A DNA stretch of 64,000 bases from the NCBI GenBank assembly GCA_003214615.1, contig QCLK01000005.1, positions 62,001 through 126,000 of the forward strand, given 5' to 3'. The notes under the pieces are model-generated. The model searched no databases, was not told the origin of the DNA, and saw only the letters and a list, made by a program, of their open reading frames with translations. The position numbers and the translations under genes are program-made. Positions 10,188 through 19,589 of this stretch are shown piece after piece; the first letter of the stretch is position 1; every line of letters starts with the position of its first letter. Origin of the DNA: Pelagibacteraceae bacterium AG-414-E02 (lineage in GTDB: Bacteria > Pseudomonadota > Alphaproteobacteria > Pelagibacterales > Pelagibacteraceae).

Positions 10188-11518
10188 ATTTTAATTTTAT
10201 TAGTTAACCATGTTGCGTTTCTAAATAATCTTTCATCATCAAAAAGAGATGACACTAATTGCACTCCTATTGGTAAACCATTTTTTCCTTGAAGCAAAGG
10301 TAAGCTAATAGAAGGCATTCCGCAATAAGTCCAAACTGTACAAAAAATAGGATTGCCAGTAAAATCTAAACCCTTAGGTGCCTCACCTGATGCTGAAGGA
10401 GTTAAGATTGCATCATAATCATGAAAAAATTGTTTAAAGTAAGTATTTGCTGTATCTATTTTTGATAAGGCTTCATTATATTCAACAGAGGTATATTTCA
10501 TTCCTCTTTCAATAGCTTCTACAATTTTATCGCTTAATTTATTTTTAAAAGATTTATATTCTTGAGAAAAAGAAGTAGCCATGTTTGACTCCATAATTAT
10601 TTTGTGCCACTCTGGAATGCCTTTAAAACCTTCGGGAAGTTCAACTTCATCTATTTTACCTTTTAATTTATTTCTTATTTCATCTTTTATTTCCTCAAAA
10701 CCCTCTTTTGTATCCTCTTCTAATTTATCCATAAAAGGTAATTTGATATAGGCCAATACTGGTTCCATTGGAGGTTTTTGCTGACTAGCAGCTAATAATT
10801 TTGGTTTAGGATTCAAAGATGTATCAGGATCTTGTTTATCATAACCAATAAGCTGTTCGCTAATTAATGCAGCATCTTCTACTGAGTTAGAAAAAACTCC
10901 TACCTGATCCAATTTTCTAGAAACTTGTAGTACTAAGTGTCGCGAAATTAATCCTCTAGTAGGTTTATATCCTACTACACCACAGTAAGAGGCAGGCCTA
11001 ATTACTGATCCATTTGTTTGGCTTCCCACTGCAAGTGGAACCATATGTGAAGCTACAGCTGCTGCTGAGCCACTTGATGACCCACCGGGAGTTCTACTAA
11101 GATCATGTGGATTTTTAGTTTTACCAGGCGAATAGTATGCAAGCTCACACGTTACCGTTTTTCCCATAATGACCGCTCCAGCCTGTTTTAATTTCGACAC
11201 AACAGTACAATCGTTTAAACTTGGATTTTTCTTATGAATTTCTGTTCCATGTTCAGTTGGCATATCTTCTGTATCAAAAATATCTTTAATGCCGATTGGA
11301 ATACCATGAAGGTCGCCATGTTTTCCTGATTGATGAAGCAAATCTGATTTTTTTGCTTGAGCAAGGGCAAGTTCTTCATCAAAGAATTCCCAAGCTTGAA
11401 TATCTTTTTCTTTTTTTTTTATTTCTTTTATGTAATTTTTTACAAGTTCTTCTGATGTAATTTCGCCCTTTTTAATAGATTTAACCATTTCTACTACGGA
11501 AGTATTAAGTGCAGACAT
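10184..11518 (-). CDS. Amidase (amidase signature family, GatA-like)
   Basis: GIPIGIKDIFDT, SRTPGGSSSGSAAAVASHMVPLAVGSQTNGSVIRPASYCGVVGYKPT. Confidence 0.9.
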   Translation of the reverse strand: MSALNTSVVEMVKSIKKGEITSEELVKNYIKEIKKKEKDIQAWEFFDEELALAQAKKSDLLHQSGKHGDLHGIPIGIKDIFDTEDMPTEHGTEIHKKNPSLNDCTVVSKLKQAGAVIMGKTVTCELAYYSPGKTKNPHDLSRTPGGSSSGSAAAVASHMVPLAVGSQTNGSVIRPASYCGVVGYKPTRGLISRHLVLQVSRKLDQVGVFSNSVEDAALISEQLIGYDKQDPDTSLNPKPKLLAASQQKPPMEPVLAYIKLPFMDKLEEDTKEGFEEIKDEIRNKLKGKIDEVELPEGFKGIPEWHKIIMESNMATSFSQEYKSFKNKLSDKIVEAIERGMKYTSVEYNEALSKIDTANTYFKQFFHDYDAILTPSASGEAPKGLDFTGNPIFCTVWTYCGMPSISLPLLQGKNGLPIGVQLVSSLFDDERLFRNATWLTNKIKI

Positions 11519-11523
11519 TAATT

Positions 11524-12870
11524 CTATTTAGCAATACCAAAAAAGTAATCTGGTAAATATAATGCTATCCCTGGAAAATTGTACATAAGCACCATTGTAA
11601 ATATTACTATAGCTAAATAAGGCATGATGCTTTTAAATATTTCTATTAATTCAATCTCATCTCCAACCACACCCTTCAAATAATAAGCTGCCATCGCCAT
11701 CGGTGGAGTCAGAAAGGAAGTTTGTAGGTTTAAAGCGACCAACATGGCAAAAAAGTATGGGTTCACACCAAATGTATCAAGCATAGGTAAGAAAATTGGA
11801 ACAAAGATAATTAATATTTCAGTCCATTCCAAAGGCCATCCAAGTAAAAAAATTATTAATTGAACTAGAACAAGAAATTGCCAAGGTTCCAAGTTCATAG
11901 CAAGAATCCAATGTTCAATTATTGCATGGCCACCTAGATATGAAAAAACCGAGGCAAAAGTCCAAGAACCAACAAATAACCAACAAACCATCGCTGTTGT
12001 TTTGGCTGTTAAGAAAATCGATTGTTTTAATGTTTTCCAATTAAGTGCTTTATAACAAAAAGCTAAAAACAATCCTCCAAAAGCACCAATTGCAGCAGCT
12101 TCTGCTGGAGTTGCCAATCCGAGTAAAATTGAGCCAAGTACTGTTAAAATTAATAATGCTAGAGGTACGAATGAAGTTAATAGTTGAAGTAAAATAACTC
12201 TCGTTGGCGGAACTTCTTCTTCTATAGGTTTTGGTGCAAGACTTGGATTAAAATATGCACGGGTAACAACATAAATCATATAAAAACCAGCTAATAAAAA
12301 ACCAGGAAAAATTGCTGCAGCATAAAGTCTCAACGGAGATAATTCAGCTATGGCCGCATAAACAATAAGCATAATACTTGGAGGAATTAGTATTCCTAAA
12401 GTTCCTCCTGCACAAATAACTCCAGAGGCAAAGCCTCTGTGATAACCTGCTTTAACCATGGCTGGAAAAGCTAATAGTCCCATTAACGTAACAACTGCTC
12501 CAATGATTCCGCTTGCCGTAGCAAATATTGCACAAGTAGCAAGCGCCGCTACAGCCATTGATCCTGGAAGATGTCGTGTAGCCAATTGTAAACTAAAAAA
12601 TAATCTATTAACAATATTTGCACGCTCAACAACATAGCCCATAAATAAAAATAGAGGTATGGCAACCAAAACATCATTTTCCATTACGGAATAGGTATTT
12701 TGATTAAGTAAATAAAAAATTTGATTATTAAATAAATTGTCTGCTTGGAAGTATGCGTAATAACCAAAACCCACACCCATAGCAATAAGTGTAAAGGCTA
12801 TAGGAAAGCCTAATAAAACTAGAAAGATAAACATTGAAAGCATTAACATAGCCACTTGTGGATCTGTCAT
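11524..12870 (-). CDS. TRAP transporter large permease, DctM subunit
   Basis: Multi-TM; AGGTLGILIPPSIMLIVYA signature. Confidence 0.94.
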   Translation of the reverse strand: MTDPQVAMLMLSMFIFLVLLGFPIAFTLIAMGVGFGYYAYFQADNLFNNQIFYLLNQNTYSVMENDVLVAIPLFLFMGYVVERANIVNRLFFSLQLATRHLPGSMAVAALATCAIFATASGIIGAVVTLMGLLAFPAMVKAGYHRGFASGVICAGGTLGILIPPSIMLIVYAAIAELSPLRLYAAAIFPGFLLAGFYMIYVVTRAYFNPSLAPKPIEEEVPPTRVILLQLLTSFVPLALLILTVLGSILLGLATPAEAAAIGAFGGLFLAFCYKALNWKTLKQSIFLTAKTTAMVCWLFVGSWTFASVFSYLGGHAIIEHWILAMNLEPWQFLVLVQLIIFLLGWPLEWTEILIIFVPIFLPMLDTFGVNPYFFAMLVALNLQTSFLTPPMAMAAYYLKGVVGDEIELIEIFKSIMPYLAIVIFTMVLMYNFPGIALYLPDYFFGIAK

Positions 12871-13470
12871 TTAATTATCCTTTCCCAATGCTTTTTTTCT
12901 TCTTTGTTCTTCTTCTTGTTGTTTAATTAAATCTTCTTCAGTTTCTCTGACATCTTCATGTCTCTGCATCCATGTGCCATGTCTAATACAAAGAATACAT
13001 CTCATAGATTCTGAAATCCCTTGTAGAATTAATAATCCTCCAGCAAGAGGTATTAGGGATTTAAAAAAATAAATTTGAATTCGAGCAGGGCTATTCCAGC
13101 TAACTTCTTTATATCTCCAAGAGTCACTAGCTATTTCATATCCAAACCAAACTAAAGCCAACATCCCAGGAAAAAAGAAAAAAATGTAAAGTATTAAATC
13201 AATCCACGCCTGCGCTTTAACAGGAAATAATCTATATAAAACATCACCTCTTACATGAGCATCTTGTGCTAATGCATAAGCTCCGGCCATTAGAAATAAT
13301 CCGCCGTACATTTGAACCATCATATCAAACGCCCAAACTGTTGGAGCGTTTAAAACATAACGTACAAAAACTTCATATGTGACTGAAAGGGTTAAAATTA
13401 CAATACACCAACCAAATGCTCTTCCTATCCAGATGCTTAAACTTTCAAAAAAATATATAAATTTTTCCAT
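12871..13470 (-). CDS. TRAP transporter small permease, DctQ subunit
   Basis: 4 TM, SVTYEVFVRYVLNAPTVWAFDM; adjacent to dctM and dctP. Confidence 0.92.
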   Translation of the reverse strand: MEKFIYFFESLSIWIGRAFGWCIVILTLSVTYEVFVRYVLNAPTVWAFDMMVQMYGGLFLMAGAYALAQDAHVRGDVLYRLFPVKAQAWIDLILYIFFFFPGMLALVWFGYEIASDSWRYKEVSWNSPARIQIYFFKSLIPLAGGLLILQGISESMRCILCIRHGTWMQRHEDVRETEEDLIKQQEEEQRRKKALGKDN

Positions 13471-13488
13471 TTGATCTAGCTTAATTGA

Positions 13489-13517
13489 AAAGGGCGACTT
13501 TTAAAAGCCGCCCTTAA
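13489..13517 (-). terminator. Intercistronic stem-loop between dctP and dctQ
   Basis: Minus strand AAGGGCGGCTTTTAAAAGTCGCCCTT followed by TT: long inverted repeat with one G-U. Confidence 0.6.
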
Positions 13518-13537
13518 AAAATTATTCTTATGATTAC

Positions 13538-14683
13538 TTAAATTGCTTTTGTAGGCTCACCGAAGTGGTGTCTATAAGCCAATCCGTAATCAGGTTGGTT
13601 AAGCAATAGGTATGCCATAACTTTTTTAGCATATGTTTTTTGTGATTTTACAACTTTATCAAAGAAAGGATCTTTCTTTGAAAATTTCTTTGTAATCACA
13701 TCCCATGCTTTTAATTGATCAGCCATCACACTGTCTGGCGTTCTGTAAACATTTACGCCAAGCTTGTTTTTTAATTTAACAAGGTCATCAGCATATCTTA
13801 ATGTGTTGTGCCAGAAGAAGTTAGAGTTTTCTGCTTCAGAAGCATACTCTAGAATTTTTTGTAATTCTGGAGCAAGGCCACTAAATTTTTTCTTATTAAA
13901 TGTAACCTCAAAAGCTTCTTGTGATTGGTGAAAGCTCGCTAAGTGATAATGTTTTGATACATCTTGCATACCAAAGTCACTATCAGAAGTTGGATTGTTA
14001 AACTCAGCAGCATCAATTAATCCACTCTTCATTGCTGGTTGAATTTCTCCACCTGGCAATTGAACAACTGACATTCCCATTTCTCCTAGAACGTCTGCAG
14101 CTAATCCCACAGTACGATATTTCAAACCTTTCATTTGAGAAGATTTTTTGATTTGCTCTTTGAACCATCCAAGTGGTTGAGCAGGCATTGGACTATTAAA
14201 GAAACTAACAAGGTTTAATCCTAAACTACCCATCAGTTCATTAAATAATTGCATACCGCCACCATATTGTATCCAACCTAACAACTCTTGTGCGCTCCAA
14301 CCCCAACATGGGCCTGTACCGAAAAGAGATGCAGCAGGCGATTTACTGTACCAATATGCTGGTACATAGTGAGCTCCATCTAGAACTCCTCTGTGAACAG
14401 CATCTTGCATTTGACTAGTTTTCACTACAGAATTTACAGGTAGTAAATCAATTTTTAAACTACCACCTGACATTTCGTTAACTCTTTTAACGTATGCTTG
14501 TGCATTCTCTAGGAATATTCCACCACCCCAAGCAGCTTGTACCTTTAAAGTTGTAGCAGCTTTAGCGATAGAAGGCATAGCCAACGTTGCGGCAGCAACA
14601 GCTCCTGTTGCAGCAGCAGCCTTAAAGAATTTACGTCTTGAAGGTGTTTTAATCCCTTTCAACGTTTTATCTTTTTTTGACAT
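13538..14683 (-). CDS. TRAP transporter substrate-binding protein, DctP (TakP-like), Tat-type signal
   Basis: SRRKFFKAAAATGAVAAATLAMPSIAKA signal; LPGGEIQPAMKSGLIDAAEFNNPTSD. Confidence 0.93.
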   Translation of the reverse strand: MSKKDKTLKGIKTPSRRKFFKAAAATGAVAAATLAMPSIAKAATTLKVQAAWGGGIFLENAQAYVKRVNEMSGGSLKIDLLPVNSVVKTSQMQDAVHRGVLDGAHYVPAYWYSKSPAASLFGTGPCWGWSAQELLGWIQYGGGMQLFNELMGSLGLNLVSFFNSPMPAQPLGWFKEQIKKSSQMKGLKYRTVGLAADVLGEMGMSVVQLPGGEIQPAMKSGLIDAAEFNNPTSDSDFGMQDVSKHYHLASFHQSQEAFEVTFNKKKFSGLAPELQKILEYASEAENSNFFWHNTLRYADDLVKLKNKLGVNVYRTPDSVMADQLKAWDVITKKFSKKDPFFDKVVKSQKTYAKKVMAYLLLNQPDYGLAYRHHFGEPTKAI

Positions 14684-14831
14684 AAGTTTTCCCCCTTAAT
14701 TGTCATAAGTTAATTAACTTAGTTGAATTTAACCACATAAGTTTTTTAGAGTCTTTCTAAATTTTAACGAAAAACTTTGATAAATGGGCTTTAAAAAACA
14801 AAAAAAAACTAAATACAATTTATAATTGAAT

Positions 14832-16025
14832 TTATTTATTATTCTTAAAACTATTTTCGATGCACATAGCGATACCCATTCCACCTCCAATACATAGAGT
14901 TGCTAAACCTTTTTTCGCATCTCTTTTTTTCATTTCATGAATGAGTGTCACTAATATTCTGGCACCTGAAGCTCCAATTGGATGTCCTAAAGCTATTGCT
15001 CCACCGTTCACATTAACTTTTTCTTCCGGTAATCCCAAATCTTTAATTACGGCTAAACTTTGAGCCGCAAATGCTTCGTTGGATTCTATTAAGTCCAAAT
15101 CATTTATTTCCCATCCTGCTTTCTTCAAAGCTTTTTTTGAGGCAGGAATTGGTCCTGAACCCATTAAAGATGGATCAACACCACATGTAGCCCACGAAAT
15201 AATTTTAGCTAAAGGATTTAAGTTTCTTTTCTTAGCCTCATCTTCATCCATTAAAATCACAACAGCAGCACCATCATTTATTCCAGAGGCGTTACCAGGC
15301 GTTACTGTACCTTTTTTTTTAAATGAAGGCTTTAATCTTGCAAGTCTTTCCAAAGACATGCCAGCTCTTGGATGTTCATCAACCTCCAATTTATTTTTTT
15401 TATTAAAGATAGCGGGAATAATTTCATTTTTAAATTTTTTTTCCTTTTGTGCTTTTTCAGCTTTAAGCTGCGATGATAATGCAAAATCATCTTGATCTTT
15501 TCTAGAAATATCCCACTTGGTAGCTACATTTTCAGCAGTAACTCCCATATGGTAACCATTAAATGCATCCCAAAGACCATCCTTTATCATTGTATCAATA
15601 AGATCTTTTTCATTTAATTTTTTACCTTTACGATAGTGAATTGCATGGGGTGCGTTTGTCATACTTTCTTGACCACCGGCAATTATTATTTTTGAATCAT
15701 TAGAAAGAATTGATTGGTATCCTGCAGCTATAGATCTAAGCCCCGATCCACAAACTTGGTTTATTACGTAAGCAGTTTTTTCAATCGGTAGTCCAGCTTG
15801 GATTGCGGCTTGTCTAGCTGGATTTTGTCCAGTAGCATTGGTTAATACCTGTCCCATTATTAATTCATCTACATCTGCTGAATTTAAATTTGATTTTTGC
15901 ATAGATGCTCTAGCTACTAAGGCCCCCAGATCTTTTGCCTGCATATCTTTTAATGAACCATTAAATACACCGATTGCAGTTCTTACAGCAGAAGTAATTA
16001 CAATGCTTTTTTTGTTTGAGCTCAT
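14832..16025 (-). CDS. Acetyl-CoA C-acetyltransferase (thiolase)
   Basis: [60 protein letters not shown]. Confidence 0.95.
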   Translation of the reverse strand: MSSNKKSIVITSAVRTAIGVFNGSLKDMQAKDLGALVARASMQKSNLNSADVDELIMGQVLTNATGQNPARQAAIQAGLPIEKTAYVINQVCGSGLRSIAAGYQSILSNDSKIIIAGGQESMTNAPHAIHYRKGKKLNEKDLIDTMIKDGLWDAFNGYHMGVTAENVATKWDISRKDQDDFALSSQLKAEKAQKEKKFKNEIIPAIFNKKNKLEVDEHPRAGMSLERLARLKPSFKKKGTVTPGNASGINDGAAVVILMDEDEAKKRNLNPLAKIISWATCGVDPSLMGSGPIPASKKALKKAGWEINDLDLIESNEAFAAQSLAVIKDLGLPEEKVNVNGGAIALGHPIGASGARILVTLIHEMKKRDAKKGLATLCIGGGMGIAMCIENSFKNNK

Positions 16026-16029
16026 AAAT

Positions 16030-16983
16030 TTAATTTATTTTATTTTTGCATTTTCCAGTTTTAAAAAATTCTATGATATTGCTAACAGCCAAATCCCCCA
16101 TTGCAACTCGAGTTTTTATTGTTGAACTTCCTAAATGTGGTAAGACAAAAACATTAGGCAAAGCTAAATATTCTGGATGAATGTTAGGTTCTCCGTTGTA
16201 TACATCTAAGCCTAAAGAAAAAATTTTTCCACTTTTTAAAGCTTTAACCATTGCCTCATCATCAATCATATCCCCCCTAGCACTGTTCGAGATCACGGCT
16301 CCATCTGGAAAATTCTTTATAGTTTTCTCGTTAATAATATGTTTTGTTTCTTTTGTTGCGGGGCAATTAATTGATAAAAAATCTGAAACTGACAAAAGAC
16401 TTTCTAAAGATTTATGATAAACGGCATCTTTTTCCAAATTTTTTTTTAATCTCGATCTATTAAAATAATGAATTTTCATCCCAAACGATCTTGCTCTATC
16501 AGCAACAGCTCCACCAATCCTGCCCATTCCCAAAATTCCTAGTCTTGAACCTGTTAACTGTTTTCCCATTAAAAAATCAGCTGACCACTTCCAATTTTTT
16601 TTATTAGCCCATTCTATTCCTTCTTTGGCTCTTCGAGCCGCTCCTAAAAGTACAAGTATTGCAATTTCCGCTGTAGCATCTGTTAAAACATCAGGTGTAT
16701 TTGTAACAACAATGTTTCTTTTTTTTGCTGCTTCAACATCAATGTTTCCATAGCCAACAGCAAAATTAGAAATAATTTTAATTTTATCCGAGAGTTTTGA
16801 AATCACTTCTGCATCTAAATTTTCCGCAATGGAAGATAATATCCCATCACAATCGTAACTTTGATTAACCAACTCATTTTTTGTTAATAATTTATCTTCT
16901 TTGTTTAGTTTTACATTAAAAAATTTTGACGCATATTCTTCGCTTGATTTAATAAGTCTTCTAGTAATTAGTATTTTTCTCAT
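16030..16983 (-). CDS. D-2-hydroxyacid dehydrogenase (glyoxylate/hydroxypyruvate reductase-like)
   Basis: LGILGMGRIGGAVADRARSFGM, NSARGDMIDDEAMVKAL, LPHLGSSTIKTR. Confidence 0.9.
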   Translation of the reverse strand: MRKILITRRLIKSSEEYASKFFNVKLNKEDKLLTKNELVNQSYDCDGILSSIAENLDAEVISKLSDKIKIISNFAVGYGNIDVEAAKKRNIVVTNTPDVLTDATAEIAILVLLGAARRAKEGIEWANKKNWKWSADFLMGKQLTGSRLGILGMGRIGGAVADRARSFGMKIHYFNRSRLKKNLEKDAVYHKSLESLLSVSDFLSINCPATKETKHIINEKTIKNFPDGAVISNSARGDMIDDEAMVKALKSGKIFSLGLDVYNGEPNIHPEYLALPNVFVLPHLGSSTIKTRVAMGDLAVSNIIEFFKTGKCKNKIN

Positions 16984-18287
16984 ATTTTTCTTAAGATTTC
17001 TGGTTTAGGTCCACCTGTAAACCAATCAATAACTTCGACTGTATGAACAATTGGAATCCTGGTGCCGTGAGCAATTTGTGTAATACAACCAATGTTTCCA
17101 GTAGCAATAAATTGGGGATTTATTTTCTCAATGTTATAAATTTTTTTTTTTAGTAACTCTTGGGCAATATCACTTTGAAGTAAATTGTATGTACCTGCCG
17201 AGCCACAGCAGAGATGACCGTCTGGAATATTAAGCACATTATTTCCAGTTTTTTTTATTAAATTAATTGGAATGTCATGAATTTTTTGACCATGTTGCAT
17301 GGAACATGCTGAATGATAAGCAATTTGATATTTTTTTTCACTTTTTTTATTTTCGTCAAAATTAAGTTTAACATTCTCATTTAAATATTCTGATATATCT
17401 TTTGTTAGCTCTGATATTTTTTTAGATTTTTTTTTAAAGTTATTATCCGATCTAAAAATAAATCCATAATCTTTTAGAGTTGTGCCACATCCTGATGTGT
17501 TAGAAATTATAGCATCCAACCCATTTTTTAAATATTCATCGTACCAAATTGAAATATTTTTTTTAAAAGTTTTATTAGCCAATTCATTTTTTCCCAAATG
17601 ATGATTTAAAGAACCACAACAATCTATACCTTGTGGAACAACTACTTCAATGTTATGCCGATTTAATAATCTAATAGTTGCTTCATTAATTTGTGGAGAA
17701 AGTACCTTTTGCACACATCCTGTTAGTAAAGCAACTCTAGCCACAGGTTTCTTTTTTTTTTGAGACTTATAAATTTTCATTTTTGGAAGTGTTTTTCTTG
17801 GAAATTTGTTGGGCATAAAAGATATCATTTTTCTTAATTTTTTTGGAAGTAGAAAACTTACCGGTTTTATGAATTTAGTTAAAATAGCAACAATTCTAAA
17901 ATTAATTGATTTAGATAATGTTATAGATAACATATTTCTAATAATTCTATCACCTAAAGGTCTTTTATAAGTTTTTTCAATATGATTTCTGCCATGGTCT
18001 ATAAGATGCATGTAATTCACTCCAGAAGGACAAGTTGTCATACAGCTGTAACATGAAAGGCACCTATCGATATGCTTTACAATTTTTTCGTTGGCCGGCT
18101 TATTTTTCTCTAACATATCTTTAATCAAATATATTCTTCCCCTGGGACCATCTAACTCATCTCCAAGGAGCTGATACGTAGGACAAGTGGCATTGCAAAA
18201 TCCACAATGAACACATTTTCTAAAAATTTTTTCGCTAGATTTATTATCTTTATCTTTTAACTGTTCTTGAGAAAAATGAGTTTCCAT
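16980..18287 (-). CDS. glcF: Glycolate oxidase iron-sulfur subunit
   Basis: CVHCGFCNATCPTYQLLGDELDGPRGRIYLIK, CLSCYSCMTTCPSGV, paired CCG motifs. Confidence 0.95.
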   Translation of the reverse strand: METHFSQEQLKDKDNKSSEKIFRKCVHCGFCNATCPTYQLLGDELDGPRGRIYLIKDMLEKNKPANEKIVKHIDRCLSCYSCMTTCPSGVNYMHLIDHGRNHIEKTYKRPLGDRIIRNMLSITLSKSINFRIVAILTKFIKPVSFLLPKKLRKMISFMPNKFPRKTLPKMKIYKSQKKKKPVARVALLTGCVQKVLSPQINEATIRLLNRHNIEVVVPQGIDCCGSLNHHLGKNELANKTFKKNISIWYDEYLKNGLDAIISNTSGCGTTLKDYGFIFRSDNNFKKKSKKISELTKDISEYLNENVKLNFDENKKSEKKYQIAYHSACSMQHGQKIHDIPINLIKKTGNNVLNIPDGHLCCGSAGTYNLLQSDIAQELLKKKIYNIEKINPQFIATGNIGCITQIAHGTRIPIVHTVEVIDWFTGGPKPEILRKI

Positions 18288-19589
18288 TTATATACCTGTA
18301 TACATTTTACTAGCGTTAAGTATTCTTTTTGGATCAAAACTTTTTTTTATATTTTGAGTTATATTGAATCGATCTCTATTAATAGTAAATACTTCTTCGA
18401 CATACGGGAGATAATCAGAATTTTTTATCATTGTTACATAACCACCAAGTTTAATTATTTTTTTTCTTATAGATTCAAACATTTCTTCAGATAATTCAAA
18501 TGCTTCCATCCACATTAAGGCTCCTCCCCAATCAAAATAATATTTAAACTTATTTGATAGTTGATAGACTAAATTGACACACTCCGATGGAGGAATAACT
18601 ATTCTAAGAATATTATTTTTTGTAGAGGAAAAAAGTTCTAGGGTCTTAATTTTATTCCAAAAAATTTCTGACTGAATTGTTTCAAGAATAGAAATGTCAA
18701 AATTCGCTACTTTTAGTTCATTACTTAAATTTTTAAATCTTTGATCAATTGAATTTTTTGATCCCTCAATTCTAATAGCAGTTATAGAACCATTGTTTTT
18801 AAGATCATTTAATTTAAAAGTTTTTTCGATATCCATTACACACCCAGCTACCTTTGGTTCATTCGGTAAATAAATTGCTCCGGATATATCGCTTGAGGAA
18901 CTTATTGACCTATATAATAAATCAGCTGCGAATTCTAACTTCTGATTATGAATAACTAATGTTTTACTTTCATCAGGTGCAGGTAATACCTTAAAAGTAA
19001 TTTCTGTTAAAGCTGCTAGGGTTCCATACGATCCACATATTAATTTACTTAAATCATAACCAGTAACATTTTTAACTACTACTCCGCCTGATTTGATAAT
19101 TTCTCCCCTACCGTTGACGCCTCTAAATCCTAATACATGATCTCTGACACTCCCTACTTTAAATCTACGTGATCCTGAAATATTGCAAGAAACCTGACCT
19201 CCTGCAGTCCCATAATCACTTTTTCCATTTAATAAAAATCCAAAATCAATAGGTTCGAATGCCAATTGTTGTTTATTTTTTTTTAATTCTTCTTCTATTT
19301 CTTTTATTGGAGTTGCTGCTTTAACTTTAATATATAGCTCCTCTGGCAAGTATTCTATAATTCCATTCAATTTTGATAAATTTAATGTTTTAGCACATTG
19401 AAGAGGTTTTCCCATTTTTTTTTTTGAACCTGAACCAACCAATTCTACAGGGATACCAGATTTATAAAATTTTTTTATAAAGCTTGATACTTCTTTTTCA
19501 TTCTTGGGATATTCGGTAGAATCAGAATCTTGGAATGTCGGGGAATTTTGTTTTTCCTCTATGGACATGAACTCTCCCTTCTTCTGCAC
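18288..19589 (-). CDS. glcE: Glycolate oxidase subunit GlcE (FAD-binding); real start may be 19568 (MSIEEKQN)
   Basis: FAD_binding_4-like, DYGTAGGQVSCNISGSRRFKVGSVRDHVLGFRGVNGRGEIIKSGGVVVKNVTGYDLSKL. Confidence 0.93.
   Translation of the reverse strand: MQKKGEFMSIEEKQNSPTFQDSDSTEYPKNEKEVSSFIKKFYKSGIPVELVGSGSKKKMGKPLQCAKTLNLSKLNGIIEYLPEELYIKVKAATPIKEIEEELKKNKQQLAFEPIDFGFLLNGKSDYGTAGGQVSCNISGSRRFKVGSVRDHVLGFRGVNGRGEIIKSGGVVVKNVTGYDLSKLICGSYGTLAALTEITFKVLPAPDESKTLVIHNQKLEFAADLLYRSISSSSDISGAIYLPNEPKVAGCVMDIEKTFKLNDLKNNGSITAIRIEGSKNSIDQRFKNLSNELKVANFDISILETIQSEIFWNKIKTLELFSSTKNNILRIVIPPSECVNLVYQLSNKFKYYFDWGGALMWMEAFELSEEMFESIRKKIIKLGGYVTMIKNSDYLPYVEEVFTINRDRFNITQNIKKSFDPKRILNASKMYTGI

Noticed and set aside
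15079-15495. 138-aa plus-strand ORF inside the thiolase gene
   Set aside because: Antisense to a clearly conserved CDS; same reasoning applied to the other antisense ORFs in the track (e.g. 3251, 4142, 5246, 7066, 15838, 16181, 18267, 20690, 21046, 25785, 25825, 26645, 28533, 29751, 34396, 35102, 37397, 39489, 41276, 42077, 44234, 45205, 45893, 47415, 51255, 51938, 54351, 55198, 55233, 55901, 56354, 56852, 57393, 61842)
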